DNA from: CAYREX01 sp964423505
GTDB taxonomy: Bacteria; Fermentibacterota; Fermentibacteria; Fermentibacterales; JCC-6
Assembly (NCBI GenBank): GCA_964423505.1
Contig: CAYREX010000017.1
Coordinates: forward strand, 1 to 64,000
Reading direction: 5' to 3'
DNA: 64,000 nucleotides
A model generated the notes under the pieces. The model did not search any database. It was not told the DNA's origin and was given only the letters and a program-made list of their open reading frames with translations. Positions 50,978 through 59,766 of this stretch are shown one piece after another. Numbering within the stretch: the stretch's first letter is position 1; every line of letters starts with the position of its first letter. Made by a program: the position numbers and the translations under genes.

Positions 50978-50983
50978 TATAAT
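50978..50983 (+). promoter_or_regulatory. Candidate -10 element before the 51067 GNAT gene
   Basis: A perfect TATAAT lies about 84 bases before the start codon, in the 145-base gap after clpB. No clear -35 hexamer is found at 16-18 bases. Confidence 0.35.
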
Positions 50984-51066
50984 CGCAACAACGCTACCGG
51001 TCCGACCCGGACATAGTGGAGAGCGGCGGGGACTGGCGCCGGCGGTCGCGGGCAGGAAGGAGGGAT

Positions 51067-51906
51067 ATGCGGCTCTCGGTCAGGAGTGCCCGGCCCGGGG
51101 ACATGGAGGACATTGCCGCCATATCCCGTGGGACATGGGAGGGGCGTGACTACCTGGAGCTGGTCGCCCCGGAGTGGATGGCCGCGGGTGGATTCCTCGT
51201 CGGAGAGCTGGGCGGGAGGGTGGTGGCCTGCGCCAAGGTCACCATGTTGCCCGGAGCGGTGGCCTGGCTGGAGGGCCTGAGGGTGCACCCCGACCTCAGG
51301 GGGGAGGGCTACGGCAGGCAGATATCCGGGGCCGTCCTCCGGGAGGCGCTGCGGTTGAGGGAAGAGGGCCGATGCAGCCATATCGAGTTCTCGACTTACG
51401 CCGGCAACGCCGAGAGCCGCGCGCTGGCCTCCGAGCAGGGCTTCCGGGTGGTGGAGTGGTTCCACGTACTGGGGAGGGAGGGGCCTTTCGGCGAGCCGGT
51501 GCCGCCCCCCGTACAGGCCAGGCTGCGCCGGGAGGACCTTTCGGTCTACGACGGGCACGCCCCCTGCGGGTGGAAGTACCCGCTGGCCGGAGCCGCTGAC
51601 TCCATGGCGTGGCTCGGGAGGAACGCCCGTGCCTGGGAGACTTCCGGCGGTGCCAGGCTGCTCTCATCGAGGAGCAGGAACCGCATCTCACCTCTGTCTT
51701 CCGGCGCGGAAGACCCGGAGGGGTACGTCCTCGGCGCGCTTGTGCTGGCCCACTCTCTGGGCCTCGGTTACGTGGACATGATGATCCACGACTCCCACCG
51801 GACGGTCATCGAAGCGGCGCTGGCCGCCGGCTTCACCTACTGGGAGGAGCCGGGGGGCGCCAACGTACCGGTATACAGGCACGTACCCGACGGGAGCCTC
51901 CCCTGA
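51067..51906 (+). CDS. GNAT-family N-acetyltransferase
   Basis: A 279-residue acetyltransferase. It begins LSVRSARPGDMEDIAAISRG, the family's usual opening, and has the acetyl-CoA loop HPDLRGEGYGRQISGAVLREAL, then NAESRALASEQGF. Residues 150-279 look like a second, weaker GNAT-like domain, since PEGYVLGALVLAHSLGLGYVD and IEAALAAGFTY resemble the end of such a domain. The substrate is unknown. The ATG at 51067 follows AAGGAGGG; an earlier in-frame start at 51016 is less likely. The stop overlaps a CTG that may start the next gene. Confidence 0.85.
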   Translation: MRLSVRSARPGDMEDIAAISRGTWEGRDYLELVAPEWMAAGGFLVGELGGRVVACAKVTMLPGAVAWLEGLRVHPDLRGEGYGRQISGAVLREALRLREEGRCSHIEFSTYAGNAESRALASEQGFRVVEWFHVLGREGPFGEPVPPPVQARLRREDLSVYDGHAPCGWKYPLAGAADSMAWLGRNARAWETSGGARLLSSRSRNRISPLSSGAEDPEGYVLGALVLAHSLGLGYVDMMIHDSHRTVIEAALAAGFTYWEEPGGANVPVYRHVPDGSLP

Positions 51907-51920
51907 CCTCCCCGGCTCCG

Positions 51921-52712
51921 ATGCTCGCCGTCCTGGCGGTCTATGTCGCCGCGGACATACTGCTCGAAGGACCTGCGGCCGCCGCCGCGGTGATGGCGGC
52001 CGGTGTCCTGGAGGTGGTGCTCCTGCGCATCCTCGGCCGCCGGAGGGAGCCGGCTCCCCTCGTCGAGGCGGCTGCCCTGGCCCTGCTGGTCCTCCTCTCC
52101 TGGCTGCTCGGGAGGGCCGGTTACGGCGGCAGCGCCTGGCCACTCATGGAGCTGCTGCTCGGCGGTGCGCTGGCGGTCAGCGCCCTCCGCGGCAGGCCCT
52201 GGCTGCTCTCCATGGCCGAGAGGGCCGGGTTCCCGCTGCCGGGCGGCTCCGCGATGCGCAGGGCCTCCCTTGTGCTGGGTGTGATGCTGCTGGTTCACGG
52301 GCTGTTCCTGGCGGTGATGGTGCTGCTGGATGGCTCACCGCCCCTCCTGGCCGGGATCGTATCTCTGGCGCTCCTCTACCTGGGCGCCCTGGCCTTCATC
52401 AGGAGGAGCTCCGGAAGGGGGGAGGCGGCACCGACCCTCGAGCGCGGGGGCGACTCGGAGCTGGTCCTCTTCTCACCCTCGGGAACGGAGCTGGGCCGAC
52501 TGGAGTTGGACCCTGGAGCGGTATGCAGGGTAAGGGTAAGGGAGATAGCCGGCGGCGTAGATCCGCACGAGCTTCTCGGCTGCCTGGAGGAGGCGCTGCG
52601 GGGCGGGGCGCGGGTCCTCTGCGTGGAGAGCTGGCCCGCAGACCCGATGGCTCTGCGCCTCTCCGGATACCGTGAGGGGGAGAGGGGCTTCCGCAAGCCG
52701 ATTGCCCCCTAG
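51921..52712 (+). CDS. Membrane protein of unknown function
   Basis: A 263-residue protein with about six membrane helices (residues 1-175) and a C-terminal soluble part of about 80 residues that reads FSPSGTELGRLELDPGAVCRVR, predicted beta-rich. The membrane part is vaguely like intracellular septation protein A. The ATG at 51921 has no ribosome site, but a CTG at 51903 overlapping the GNAT stop (CTGA) has GGGAG six bases before it, so initiation may be there. The function is not recognised. Confidence 0.6.
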   Translation: MLAVLAVYVAADILLEGPAAAAAVMAAGVLEVVLLRILGRRREPAPLVEAAALALLVLLSWLLGRAGYGGSAWPLMELLLGGALAVSALRGRPWLLSMAERAGFPLPGGSAMRRASLVLGVMLLVHGLFLAVMVLLDGSPPLLAGIVSLALLYLGALAFIRRSSGRGEAAPTLERGGDSELVLFSPSGTELGRLELDPGAVCRVRVREIAGGVDPHELLGCLEEALRGGARVLCVESWPADPMALRLSGYREGERGFRKPIAP

Positions 52713-52728
52713 CGGCAGGCGGGACCGC

Positions 52729-52734
52729 TATATT
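52729..52734 (+). promoter_or_regulatory. Candidate -10 element before the 52776 lipoprotein gene
   Basis: TATATT lies about 42 bases upstream of the lipoprotein start, in a gap of 63 bases. A TTGCCC at 52702-52707 is 21 bases away, a poor spacing, so support is weak. Confidence 0.25.
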
Positions 52735-52775
52735 CCCGGCACACGGCCGGACAGCCATTCAACGATGGAGGACCG

Positions 52776-54323
52776 ATGCGCAGGACAGCCGGAGCTCTCG
52801 CACTCGCGACAGCCCTCATAATCCCTCTCGCTCTCTCGTGCGACGACAGCTCCAGCCCGATGTCGGTGCCGGACCCGACCCCGTCGACCCTGAGCCTGGC
52901 CCTCGGCGGCGGGAAGGCCGGCGGCAACGCCCTCTCCCTGGGCGGAGGCACCGACGCCTACTGCGTGCAGGTCTCCTGGACCGAGTGCCCCGACGCCGAC
53001 TTCGCCTACTACGTCCTGTACAGGTCGCAGACGGCCGGCATCCAGGACGACCCCTCCGTCTCGGACACCAGCTTCGTCATCACGGAGATATCGGAGACGG
53101 GCCACGTCGACACCAGGGTGGAGGAGGGGAACACCTACCACTACGCCCTGCAGACCGTGAACACCGCCGACGTCGCCGCCTGGAGCAACGAGGAGTCCAT
53201 CGACGTACCGGTCACGCAGCCGCCCGACCCGGCGGTGCTCTCAGGGAGCTACACCGGAAACGTCATGTGGCCCCAGAACAGCCTCTCCTGGACCGAGAAC
53301 TCGCAGGAGGTCTTCTACTCCTACGTGCTCTACCGCTCGGAGGAGCCGGGCATCGAGGACGACCCCTCCTCGGCACGGGTGATGGACGTCTTCTACAGGC
53401 CCACGGAGATAGCCTACGAGGACAACGACCTTCTCGGCTCCACCACCTACCACTACGCCATCAGGACGTGGGACCAGCACGAGAGGTGCTCCTGGAGCAA
53501 CGAGATAGCGGTGAGCGTCCCGGAGGTGCCGGATCTCCTCACCGTATTCTTCATAGACCCGACGGAGGGCTCCTACTCCGGCGACGCCATCCTGCTCCGC
53601 ACTCCTCAGGGTCGGAGCTACCTGATAGACGGGGGCTACTGGAACGGCGGCTGGAGCTGCGGAGAGGCCAAGGTCCTTCCTCTCCTGGACAGCCTGAGCA
53701 TCTCGGAGCTGGACGGCATGGTGGGGACCCATCCGCATGCCGACCACATCGGCGGCCTCATAGCTGTGCTGGACTCGATACCGGTGGGGACCGTCTGGGA
53801 CTCGGGCTGGCCCTACGGGGCCTCCTGGATATACGAGGACTACCTGGAGGCCATCGTCGGGAACGGAGCCGACTACGTCACGCCCAGACGGGGGGACATG
53901 CTCGACTGGGACGACAAGCTTGCCGTCGAGACCCTCCACCCGGTGGAGCCGCTCCCCTCGAGCAACGTCAACAACTCCTCGGTGACCCTCAGGGTCACCT
54001 TCGACCAGGTCTCCTTCCTCTTCACCGGCGACCTTGAGACCAGCGGCGGCGAGAACGACATCATGGACGCGGTGGAGGACATATCGGCGGACGTGCTGAA
54101 GGTCGGTCACCACGGGTCGAACACCTCCACCTCCTCCGCGTGGCTGGAGGCGGTCGATCCCGATTACGGGGCGATCGAGGTGGGCGCCGGCAACCCCTAC
54201 GGGCATCCGCACCCGACGGTGACGGCCAGGCTGGAGAGCTACGGCGTCGACATACTGAGGACCGACCTGGACGGGAGCTTCATCATAGCGACGGACGGCA
54301 CCGAGATCTACGTCTGGGAGTAG
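52776..54323 (+). CDS. Secreted lipoprotein with Fn3-like repeats and a ComEC-type metallo-beta-lactamase domain
   Basis: A 515-residue predicted lipoprotein. A signal peptide ends in the lipobox LALSC near residue 22. Residues 60-255 are two fibronectin type III-like repeats with shared phrases: YYVLYRSQTAGIQDDPS and YVLYRSEEPGIEDDPS, then NTYHYA and TTYHYA. Residues 258-515 form a metallo-beta-lactamase domain with GTHPHADHIGGL (zinc-binding HxHxDH), FLFTGDLE and VGHHGSNTSTSS. This resembles the nuclease-like C-terminal part of ComEC, here free of the channel. It may be an extracellular nuclease or other hydrolase; the substrate is unknown. It is convergent with the SGNH locus. Confidence 0.85.
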   Translation: MRRTAGALALATALIIPLALSCDDSSSPMSVPDPTPSTLSLALGGGKAGGNALSLGGGTDAYCVQVSWTECPDADFAYYVLYRSQTAGIQDDPSVSDTSFVITEISETGHVDTRVEEGNTYHYALQTVNTADVAAWSNEESIDVPVTQPPDPAVLSGSYTGNVMWPQNSLSWTENSQEVFYSYVLYRSEEPGIEDDPSSARVMDVFYRPTEIAYEDNDLLGSTTYHYAIRTWDQHERCSWSNEIAVSVPEVPDLLTVFFIDPTEGSYSGDAILLRTPQGRSYLIDGGYWNGGWSCGEAKVLPLLDSLSISELDGMVGTHPHADHIGGLIAVLDSIPVGTVWDSGWPYGASWIYEDYLEAIVGNGADYVTPRRGDMLDWDDKLAVETLHPVEPLPSSNVNNSSVTLRVTFDQVSFLFTGDLETSGGENDIMDAVEDISADVLKVGHHGSNTSTSSAWLEAVDPDYGAIEVGAGNPYGHPHPTVTARLESYGVDILRTDLDGSFIIATDGTEIYVWE

Positions 54324-54338
54324 CCCCCCCTCCCGGAG

Positions 54339-55502
54339 TCACCGTCCGGTCCTGGTGGAGTCCGCCTCGGCGCCGGTCAGGCGGCCCAGCATGCCGGACC
54401 TGCCCATCTCCTCCATGACGGCCTCGGCGACCACCCTGTTCCCCTCGCCGCTCAGGTGCTTCCCGTCGGAGGACTCGAACCTCATGCCGGTGGCCTCGTG
54501 CCTCTCGCGGAAGTAGCCGGCCATCTCCACCACCTCGATGGCGGGATAGCTCCCGTCCAGCGCCTGCAGCACCCCGAAGTCCCCCGGGGGGCCCAGCCCG
54601 CTCACTAGCGGGTCGTCCGGGTCGTAGATGCGGTACCTCGTGACCCAGTGGTCCAGTACCACCAGCATCTCCCGGCCGTCCAGCCGCACGGCCACCTTGT
54701 CCAGCAGATAGCGCGCCACCTTCTGCATCATGATGTCCTGCTCCGGCGGGGGCATCCCGGCGTTCCAGTTGTGGGGCGCGTCCAGGTGCTCGAAGAGTGG
54801 GAAGAGCCGGACCCCGACGTTGAAGACGAAGTAGCGAACCGTGGCGCTCTGCAGGAGGGTTTCGGCCAGGGCCGACCTCCTCCTGCCGGCGGGGGAGACC
54901 ATGACCATGCTGTCCCCCTGGGGGACGAGATAATGGAAGGAGACCGCCCAGTCGGGCATGAAGCTCTTGTGGACCAGCTCCTGTCCAGCCAGGAGTACGT
55001 AGGCGTCCGGCCGGTAGAGGCTGTCTATCCTGTCCATCAACAGGACGTGCTGGGAGAGCGGCTGGCCGCTCCTCCCGAAGGAGTAGACCTCCACCTCCCC
55101 GCCCAGAAGCTCCCGCAGATGGCTCCCCACCTGCTCGTCTACGTCACACCTCAGACCCTCCACGCTGGAATCGCCTATGAGAGCGATGAGCGGGCGCCCC
55201 CTCTCCTCCGCCGCCATGTAGTCGAAGGCGGAGTTCCACCCCTGGTCGTTGATCCTCCAGGAGTACGTGGTGGTCGGCAGCCTGCCGTAGCTCGTATACC
55301 CGCTCCTGTCGGCCGAGGCGTCGTAGAGGAGGAAGCCGCGGGGGGTCTGCACGGAGACAGGCATCTCGCAGGATGGCAGCACCGTCCTGAACAGCAGCTC
55401 AAGGAGGAGCACAAGCCCGGCTGCGAACAGCGCAGCCCTACCTCCCCAGCGCAGGAGGCGCCTGCTCTCGCCCCCAGCCCCTCCGAAGCGCTTGCCCGTC
55501 AT
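54339..55502 (-). CDS. SGNH-type membrane-anchored protein, paralogue 1
   Basis: A 387-residue protein with one N-terminal membrane helix (about 20-40) and a periplasmic GDSL/SGNH hydrolase-like domain. The block I nucleophile is in ALIGDSSVEG near residue 113, and the DxxH pair is in FESSDGKHLSGEGN near residue 345. It shares long conserved stretches with the next two upstream genes, for example RINDQGWNS and QTPRGFLLYD. These resemble AlgJ/AlgX- and PatB-like partners of MBOAT acyltransferases. It is last in the cluster and overlaps paralogue 2 by four bases (ATGA). The acceptor is unknown. Confidence 0.82.
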   Translation of the reverse strand: MTGKRFGGAGGESRRLLRWGGRAALFAAGLVLLLELLFRTVLPSCEMPVSVQTPRGFLLYDASADRSGYTSYGRLPTTTYSWRINDQGWNSAFDYMAAEERGRPLIALIGDSSVEGLRCDVDEQVGSHLRELLGGEVEVYSFGRSGQPLSQHVLLMDRIDSLYRPDAYVLLAGQELVHKSFMPDWAVSFHYLVPQGDSMVMVSPAGRRRSALAETLLQSATVRYFVFNVGVRLFPLFEHLDAPHNWNAGMPPPEQDIMMQKVARYLLDKVAVRLDGREMLVVLDHWVTRYRIYDPDDPLVSGLGPPGDFGVLQALDGSYPAIEVVEMAGYFRERHEATGMRFESSDGKHLSGEGNRVVAEAVMEEMGRSGMLGRLTGAEADSTRTGR

Positions 55503-56707
55503 TGCCGCGAAAGTTCCTCCCGCTCCCCCGAGGCGGCGGTCCCGGTTCCCCCGGCGCTCTCCCCGCCTGCGAGGAGCAGGTCCAGGATGCCCCGCTCCTC
55601 CAGCTCCAGGACTATGGCCTCCGCCACGACCCTGTTGCCCTCCCCGCTCAGGTGCCTCCCGTCGGAGGACTCGAACCTCCGTCCGGTAGCCTCGTGCACA
55701 TCGCGGAAGTGCCTCCTGAGGCTCACGATTCCGATGTCCCGGTAGGCTTCGTCGAGGGAGATCAGCAGAGGGAAGTCTTCAGGCACCGACTCGCCGGCTA
55801 TGAACGGGCAGTCCGGCCCCTCGTATATGGCGTACCTCCATATCCAGTGGTCGAGGAACACCAGCATCCGCCTGCCTTGGAGCCTTCGACTGATCTCGTC
55901 CAGCAGGAACCTGGCTGCGGCGGGTACCGCCTCGTCCATCTGTCCGCGGGTGAGGTCGGCGTTCCAGTTGCGGGGGACGTCCACCAGCTCGAAGAGGCTG
56001 AACGGCCTTACGTTGGTGTGGAAGATGAAGTAGCGCACGAGCGCGCTCCGCATCAGGAGGTCGGCGGTCGGCGACCTCCTCCGGGTCGCCGGGTCGACGC
56101 AGTAGAAGGTGGTGTCGCCGGGGACGATGTAGTGGAACGAGACGGCCCAGTCGGGGATGAGGCTGGTGAAGACCGCCTCCTGGCCGAGGATCGCCACGTA
56201 GGCGTCCGGCGAGTAGATGGAGTCGATCCGGTCCATGAGAAGGACCATCTGGGAGAGCGGCTGCGCCCCCCTCCCGAAGGCGTACACGTCGATGTCCCCC
56301 CCCAGCATAGCACGGAGGTGGGTGGAGATGTGCCCGTCGAGCCCGGTCCTGAGGCCCTCTATGCTGGAGTCGCCTATGAGCGCAACCAGCGGTCTCTCCC
56401 TCTCCCCCGAATCCGCCGGGACGTACTCGATGGCCGAGTTCCATCCCCGGTCGTTTATCCTCCACCCGTACGTGGTGGTGGGGATGTTGCCGTAGCTGGC
56501 GTGGCCGGTCCTCGCGCAGCACGTGTCGTAGAGGAGGAACCCGTCAGGAGTCTGCACGGTGACTGGCATCTCCGCCGCCGGGAGGAAGGTCCTGAACATG
56601 AGCTCCAGCAGCAGCGCGCAGGAGAGCATCCACAGCGCCGCCCTCCCACCCCACGAGAGGACCCTCCCCAGGTCGTGCTCGATCGCAATGCGCTCCGCGT
56701 CGCTCAC
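55499..56707 (-). CDS. SGNH-type membrane-anchored protein, paralogue 2
   Basis: A 402-residue copy of the same family. A membrane helix at about 22-42 is followed by ALIGDSSIEG near residue 120 and SSDGRHLSGEGN near 350. QTPDGFLLYD, RINDRGWNS and the DHWIWRYAIY stretch align with paralogues 1 and 3. The start is a GTG at 56707 that overlaps the stop of paralogue 3 as GTGA. A longer upstream open frame is antiphase reading of paralogue 3. The three copies are divergent, so duplication is not recent. Confidence 0.82.
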   Translation of the reverse strand: MSDAERIAIEHDLGRVLSWGGRAALWMLSCALLLELMFRTFLPAAEMPVTVQTPDGFLLYDTCCARTGHASYGNIPTTTYGWRINDRGWNSAIEYVPADSGERERPLVALIGDSSIEGLRTGLDGHISTHLRAMLGGDIDVYAFGRGAQPLSQMVLLMDRIDSIYSPDAYVAILGQEAVFTSLIPDWAVSFHYIVPGDTTFYCVDPATRRRSPTADLLMRSALVRYFIFHTNVRPFSLFELVDVPRNWNADLTRGQMDEAVPAAARFLLDEISRRLQGRRMLVFLDHWIWRYAIYEGPDCPFIAGESVPEDFPLLISLDEAYRDIGIVSLRRHFRDVHEATGRRFESSDGRHLSGEGNRVVAEAIVLELEERGILDLLLAGGESAGGTGTAASGEREELSRQ

Positions 56708-57864
56708 GACGACGGCCCCGGTCCGGCCTCCGGACGCCCCTCGGGGGCGGACCCGCCAGCCTCCACGGCCCCGGCCGGCAGCTCCCGGAGGATGCCCCGG
56801 CGCTCCATGGTCTCGACGAGCGCCTCGGCGACGACCCGGTTGCCCGCGGAGTTCAGGTGTATCCTGTCCGACGACTCGAAGCGCCGGCCGGTGGCCAGGT
56901 GGGCCCTCCTGAACCACTCGTCCAGCCTGACAACGGATACGCTGCCGCAATCCCGCCCCAGCTCCTCCAGCATCCTGTAGTCCTTGTGGACGTGCATCCC
57001 GGACACGAAGGGGGAGCTCTCCCCCTCGTAGATGCGGTACCTGGCCACGAAGTGGTCCATCGCCAGGACCAGCTCCCGTTCGCCTAGGATCTCGCTGATG
57101 CTGTCCAGGAGGAGGCTCCCGGCCAGCCTCATCCGCGCCTCCACCTCCTCCTCTGACAGCCCCTCCGCCATGTTCGGCTCGGCGTCGGTGAAGCGGATGA
57201 GGGGGAAGACGCTCGCCCTCACGTGGAACACCATGTACCTGGCGAGGGCGCTGCGCAGCGCCAGCTCCGCGCAGCCGCGCCGCTCCCAGGAGGCCGACTC
57301 CACACAGATCAGGACCGAGTCGCGGGGTACCACGTAGGAGTAGTCGTTGGGCCATGTCTCCGGCTCCACGCTTATCCTCAGCGTCTCCTGTCCGATGACG
57401 ATGATGAAGACGTCCGGGGAGTAGAGGCTGTCCACCCGCTCCATCAGGAGGACCATCTGCGAGAGGGGCTGACCGCCCCTCCCGAACTCGTAGACGGCGA
57501 ACCTGCCGGCCAGCAGCTCCCGGAGGGCAGAGGCGATGCTCCCGGACTGGTCGCAGGTGAGGCCCTCCACGGTGGAATCCCCGATGAGGGCGATGAGCGG
57601 GCGCTGCCTCTCATCCGGCGGCAGGAAGTCCACCGGGCTGTTCCAGCCCTGGTCGTTTATCCTCCAGCTGTAGGTGACAAGCGGCAGCCTGCCGTAGCTG
57701 CTCTCGCCGCTCCGGGGCCCCTTTGCGTCGTAGAGCAGGAAGCCGTCCGGCGTCCGTACCGACAGGGGGCGCTCGGTCGCCGGCAGGGCGAACCGGAGCA
57801 GGAGCTCCAGGAAGATGAGGCAGGTCAGCCCGAAGAGCGCGGCACGGAGGGCCCAGCCCTTCAC
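56704..57864 (-). CDS. SGNH-type membrane-anchored protein, paralogue 3
   Basis: A 386-residue copy, closest to the MBOAT gene. It starts with a GTG at 57864 just after the MBOAT stop and has a membrane helix at about 7-27. It carries ALIGDSTVEG near residue 98 and SSDRIHLNSAGN near 335, where DRIH replaces the DGKH/DGRH of the others but keeps the Asp and His. The extended open frame upstream is inside the MBOAT gene and is rejected. As in the other two, the C-terminal 30 residues are low-complexity and probably disordered. Confidence 0.82.
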   Translation of the reverse strand: MKGWALRAALFGLTCLIFLELLLRFALPATERPLSVRTPDGFLLYDAKGPRSGESSYGRLPLVTYSWRINDQGWNSPVDFLPPDERQRPLIALIGDSTVEGLTCDQSGSIASALRELLAGRFAVYEFGRGGQPLSQMVLLMERVDSLYSPDVFIIVIGQETLRISVEPETWPNDYSYVVPRDSVLICVESASWERRGCAELALRSALARYMVFHVRASVFPLIRFTDAEPNMAEGLSEEEVEARMRLAGSLLLDSISEILGERELVLAMDHFVARYRIYEGESSPFVSGMHVHKDYRMLEELGRDCGSVSVVRLDEWFRRAHLATGRRFESSDRIHLNSAGNRVVAEALVETMERRGILRELPAGAVEAGGSAPEGRPEAGPGPSS

Positions 57865-57871
57865 GGCTTCC

Positions 57872-59308
57872 TCAGAACTGGAAGTAGATGAACTCGTGCT
57901 GGCCGAAGTTGCCCCAGAGGACCAGCACCGCCACGGCAACGTAATAGACGGCCCACCTGAGCGGCCTGGGCATGAAGTGGATGGCCAGGCCGTGCCGCCT
58001 CTCCCTCTGGAGCCACTCCACGGCGAACATCACGCCGGTGATGACCAGCGCCTCCGCGAAGTACGCCAGGCCGGGCCAGGTTCCGCCCTGCAGGGTGAAC
58101 ATCTTGGCGATGAAGACTCCGGAAGCGCTTATGGTGGGCGTCCTGAAGACGATCGCCGTCAGTACGACCGGGACCAGCGTCATCAGCATGGCGGCCGCCT
58201 CCCGCGGTGACGGCAGCAGCCTGCCCTTCGCCACGATGTCGTCGTACCGGGTGGTGTGGCCGGTGACCATTGTCGCCACGTAGCAGAGGCCGTGGGCGAA
58301 GCCCCAGACCACGAAGGTCAGGTTGGCGCCGTGCCAGAGGCCCGACACGGTGAAGGTGATTACGAGGTTCACCATGTGCCTGAGGCTGGAGACGCGGCTG
58401 CCGCCCAGCGGTATGTAGACGTAGTCCCTGAACCAGGAGGAGATGGAGATGTTCCAGCGGCTCCAGAACTCGGTCAGGTTCCGGGAGAAGTAGGGGTAGG
58501 CGAAGTTCCGCATCAGGTCGAAGCCGAAGAGCCTGGCCGTGCCTATGGCGATGTCCGTGTAGCCGGAGAAGTCGCAGTATATCTGCACCGAGAACATCGT
58601 GCCGCCTATGAGCAGCGACAGCCACCCCATCTCGTGGTAGGCCCCGAAGACATGGTCGACCACAAGGCCGACGTTGTCTGCTACAACCATCTTCTTCAGG
58701 AGCCCCCAGAGTATCTGCCTCATGCCGTCGCTGGCCAGCGCCGGGTCGAACCTCCTCCTGACGGTGAACTGCGGCAGCAGGTTCCTGGCCCTCTCCACAG
58801 GCCCAGCCACCAGCTGAGGGAAGAAGCTGACGAAGGCGAAGAAGGCTATGGGATCCCTCACCGGCTCCACCTTGCCCCGGTAGATGTCTATGGTGTAGCT
58901 GAGGGTCTGGAAGGTGTAGAAGCTTATCCCGACCGGGAGGATGATGCTAAGGGTGCTGACGCTGGGATGCATGCCCAGCATGCGGAGCAGGTCGGAGACC
59001 GACTCGATGAAGAAGTTGTAGTACTTGAAGTAGCCCAGGAGGCCCAGGTTGACCACGAGGCTCGCCCCGACCAGCAGCTTGCGGCGCTGGTCGTCGCCCG
59101 TGGTGGCCAGCCCCCTCCCCACCATGTAGTCGGTGAGCGAGCTGGCGAAGATGAGTATGAGGAAGCGCCAGTCCCACCATCCGTAGAAGACGTAGCTCGC
59201 CACGAGGAGGAAGAGGTTCTGGGCCTTCAGGGGGGAGCGCTGAAGGAGCCAGTAGAGGACGAAGACGACCGGCAGGAAGACGGCGAAGGCGAACGAGTTG
59301 AACAGCAA
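57872..59308 (-). CDS. MBOAT-family O-acyltransferase (AlgI/DltB-like)
   Basis: A 478-residue polytopic membrane enzyme that passes an acyl group across the membrane to an envelope glycan. FPQLVAGPVERARNLLPQF and ISSWFRDYVYIPLGGSR are present, and the catalytic histidine region is LWHGANLTFVVWGFAHG near residue 325. The start is taken as TTG at 59308, giving MLFNSFAF, a typical opening of the family, with GAGGGAGAG before it; an in-frame TTG at 59344 is weaker. It leads a four-gene unit with three SGNH paralogues. Which polymer is acylated is unknown. Confidence 0.88.
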   Translation of the reverse strand: MLFNSFAFAVFLPVVFVLYWLLQRSPLKAQNLFLLVASYVFYGWWDWRFLILIFASSLTDYMVGRGLATTGDDQRRKLLVGASLVVNLGLLGYFKYYNFFIESVSDLLRMLGMHPSVSTLSIILPVGISFYTFQTLSYTIDIYRGKVEPVRDPIAFFAFVSFFPQLVAGPVERARNLLPQFTVRRRFDPALASDGMRQILWGLLKKMVVADNVGLVVDHVFGAYHEMGWLSLLIGGTMFSVQIYCDFSGYTDIAIGTARLFGFDLMRNFAYPYFSRNLTEFWSRWNISISSWFRDYVYIPLGGSRVSSLRHMVNLVITFTVSGLWHGANLTFVVWGFAHGLCYVATMVTGHTTRYDDIVAKGRLLPSPREAAAMLMTLVPVVLTAIVFRTPTISASGVFIAKMFTLQGGTWPGLAYFAEALVITGVMFAVEWLQRERRHGLAIHFMPRPLRWAVYYVAVAVLVLWGNFGQHEFIYFQF

Positions 59309-59517
59309 TCGGAACCAGCTCTCCCTCGGGGACCTTCTCTTCAAGGAGATTATTGGAGGTTAGGATAAACTTCGATGTCCCCCTCGTCAACGTGATAACG
59401 GCCTTCCGCGAGGGTACCAGTCTCGTTGACTTCGAGGGGTCGATGGGTCATCTTCACATGCTTATTCACAATGCGCTGCGGATTCCCCGCTGCCTCATCG
59501 AAACGGGAGGTATTCCA

Positions 59518-59766
59518 GTGAGCGAGAACAGGGAGTACCCCTTCCCCGAGGTCGACCCGGAGATGTGCAAGGGTTGCGGTCTCTGCATCATCTCCTGTCC
59601 CAAGGACGTGCTCAGCGCCTCGGAGAAGCTCAACACCAAAGGGTTCCACTTCACGGTGTACGACGGCGAGGGCTGCATCGGCTGCGGCAACTGCTTCTAC
59701 GCCTGTCCGGAGCCCTGTGCCATAACCGTCTACCTCAAGGGCTACGAGCCCGAGGAGGTGAGCTGA
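59518..59766 (+). CDS. korD: 2-oxoacid:ferredoxin oxidoreductase, delta (ferredoxin) subunit
   Basis: An 82-residue iron-sulphur protein with two 4Fe-4S motifs: CKGCGLCIISCPKD and CIGCGNCFYACPEP. It feeds or takes electrons from the oxidoreductase encoded just downstream. The GTG at 59518, seven bases after GGGAGG, is chosen; a TTG at 59353 would add 55 residues without ferredoxin character. Its stop overlaps the next gene's ATG by one base. The 209-base gap before it shows TTGACT and CATCTT 17 bases apart (59426-59454), a weak promoter match. Confidence 0.87.
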   Translation: MSENREYPFPEVDPEMCKGCGLCIISCPKDVLSASEKLNTKGFHFTVYDGEGCIGCGNCFYACPEPCAITVYLKGYEPEEVS

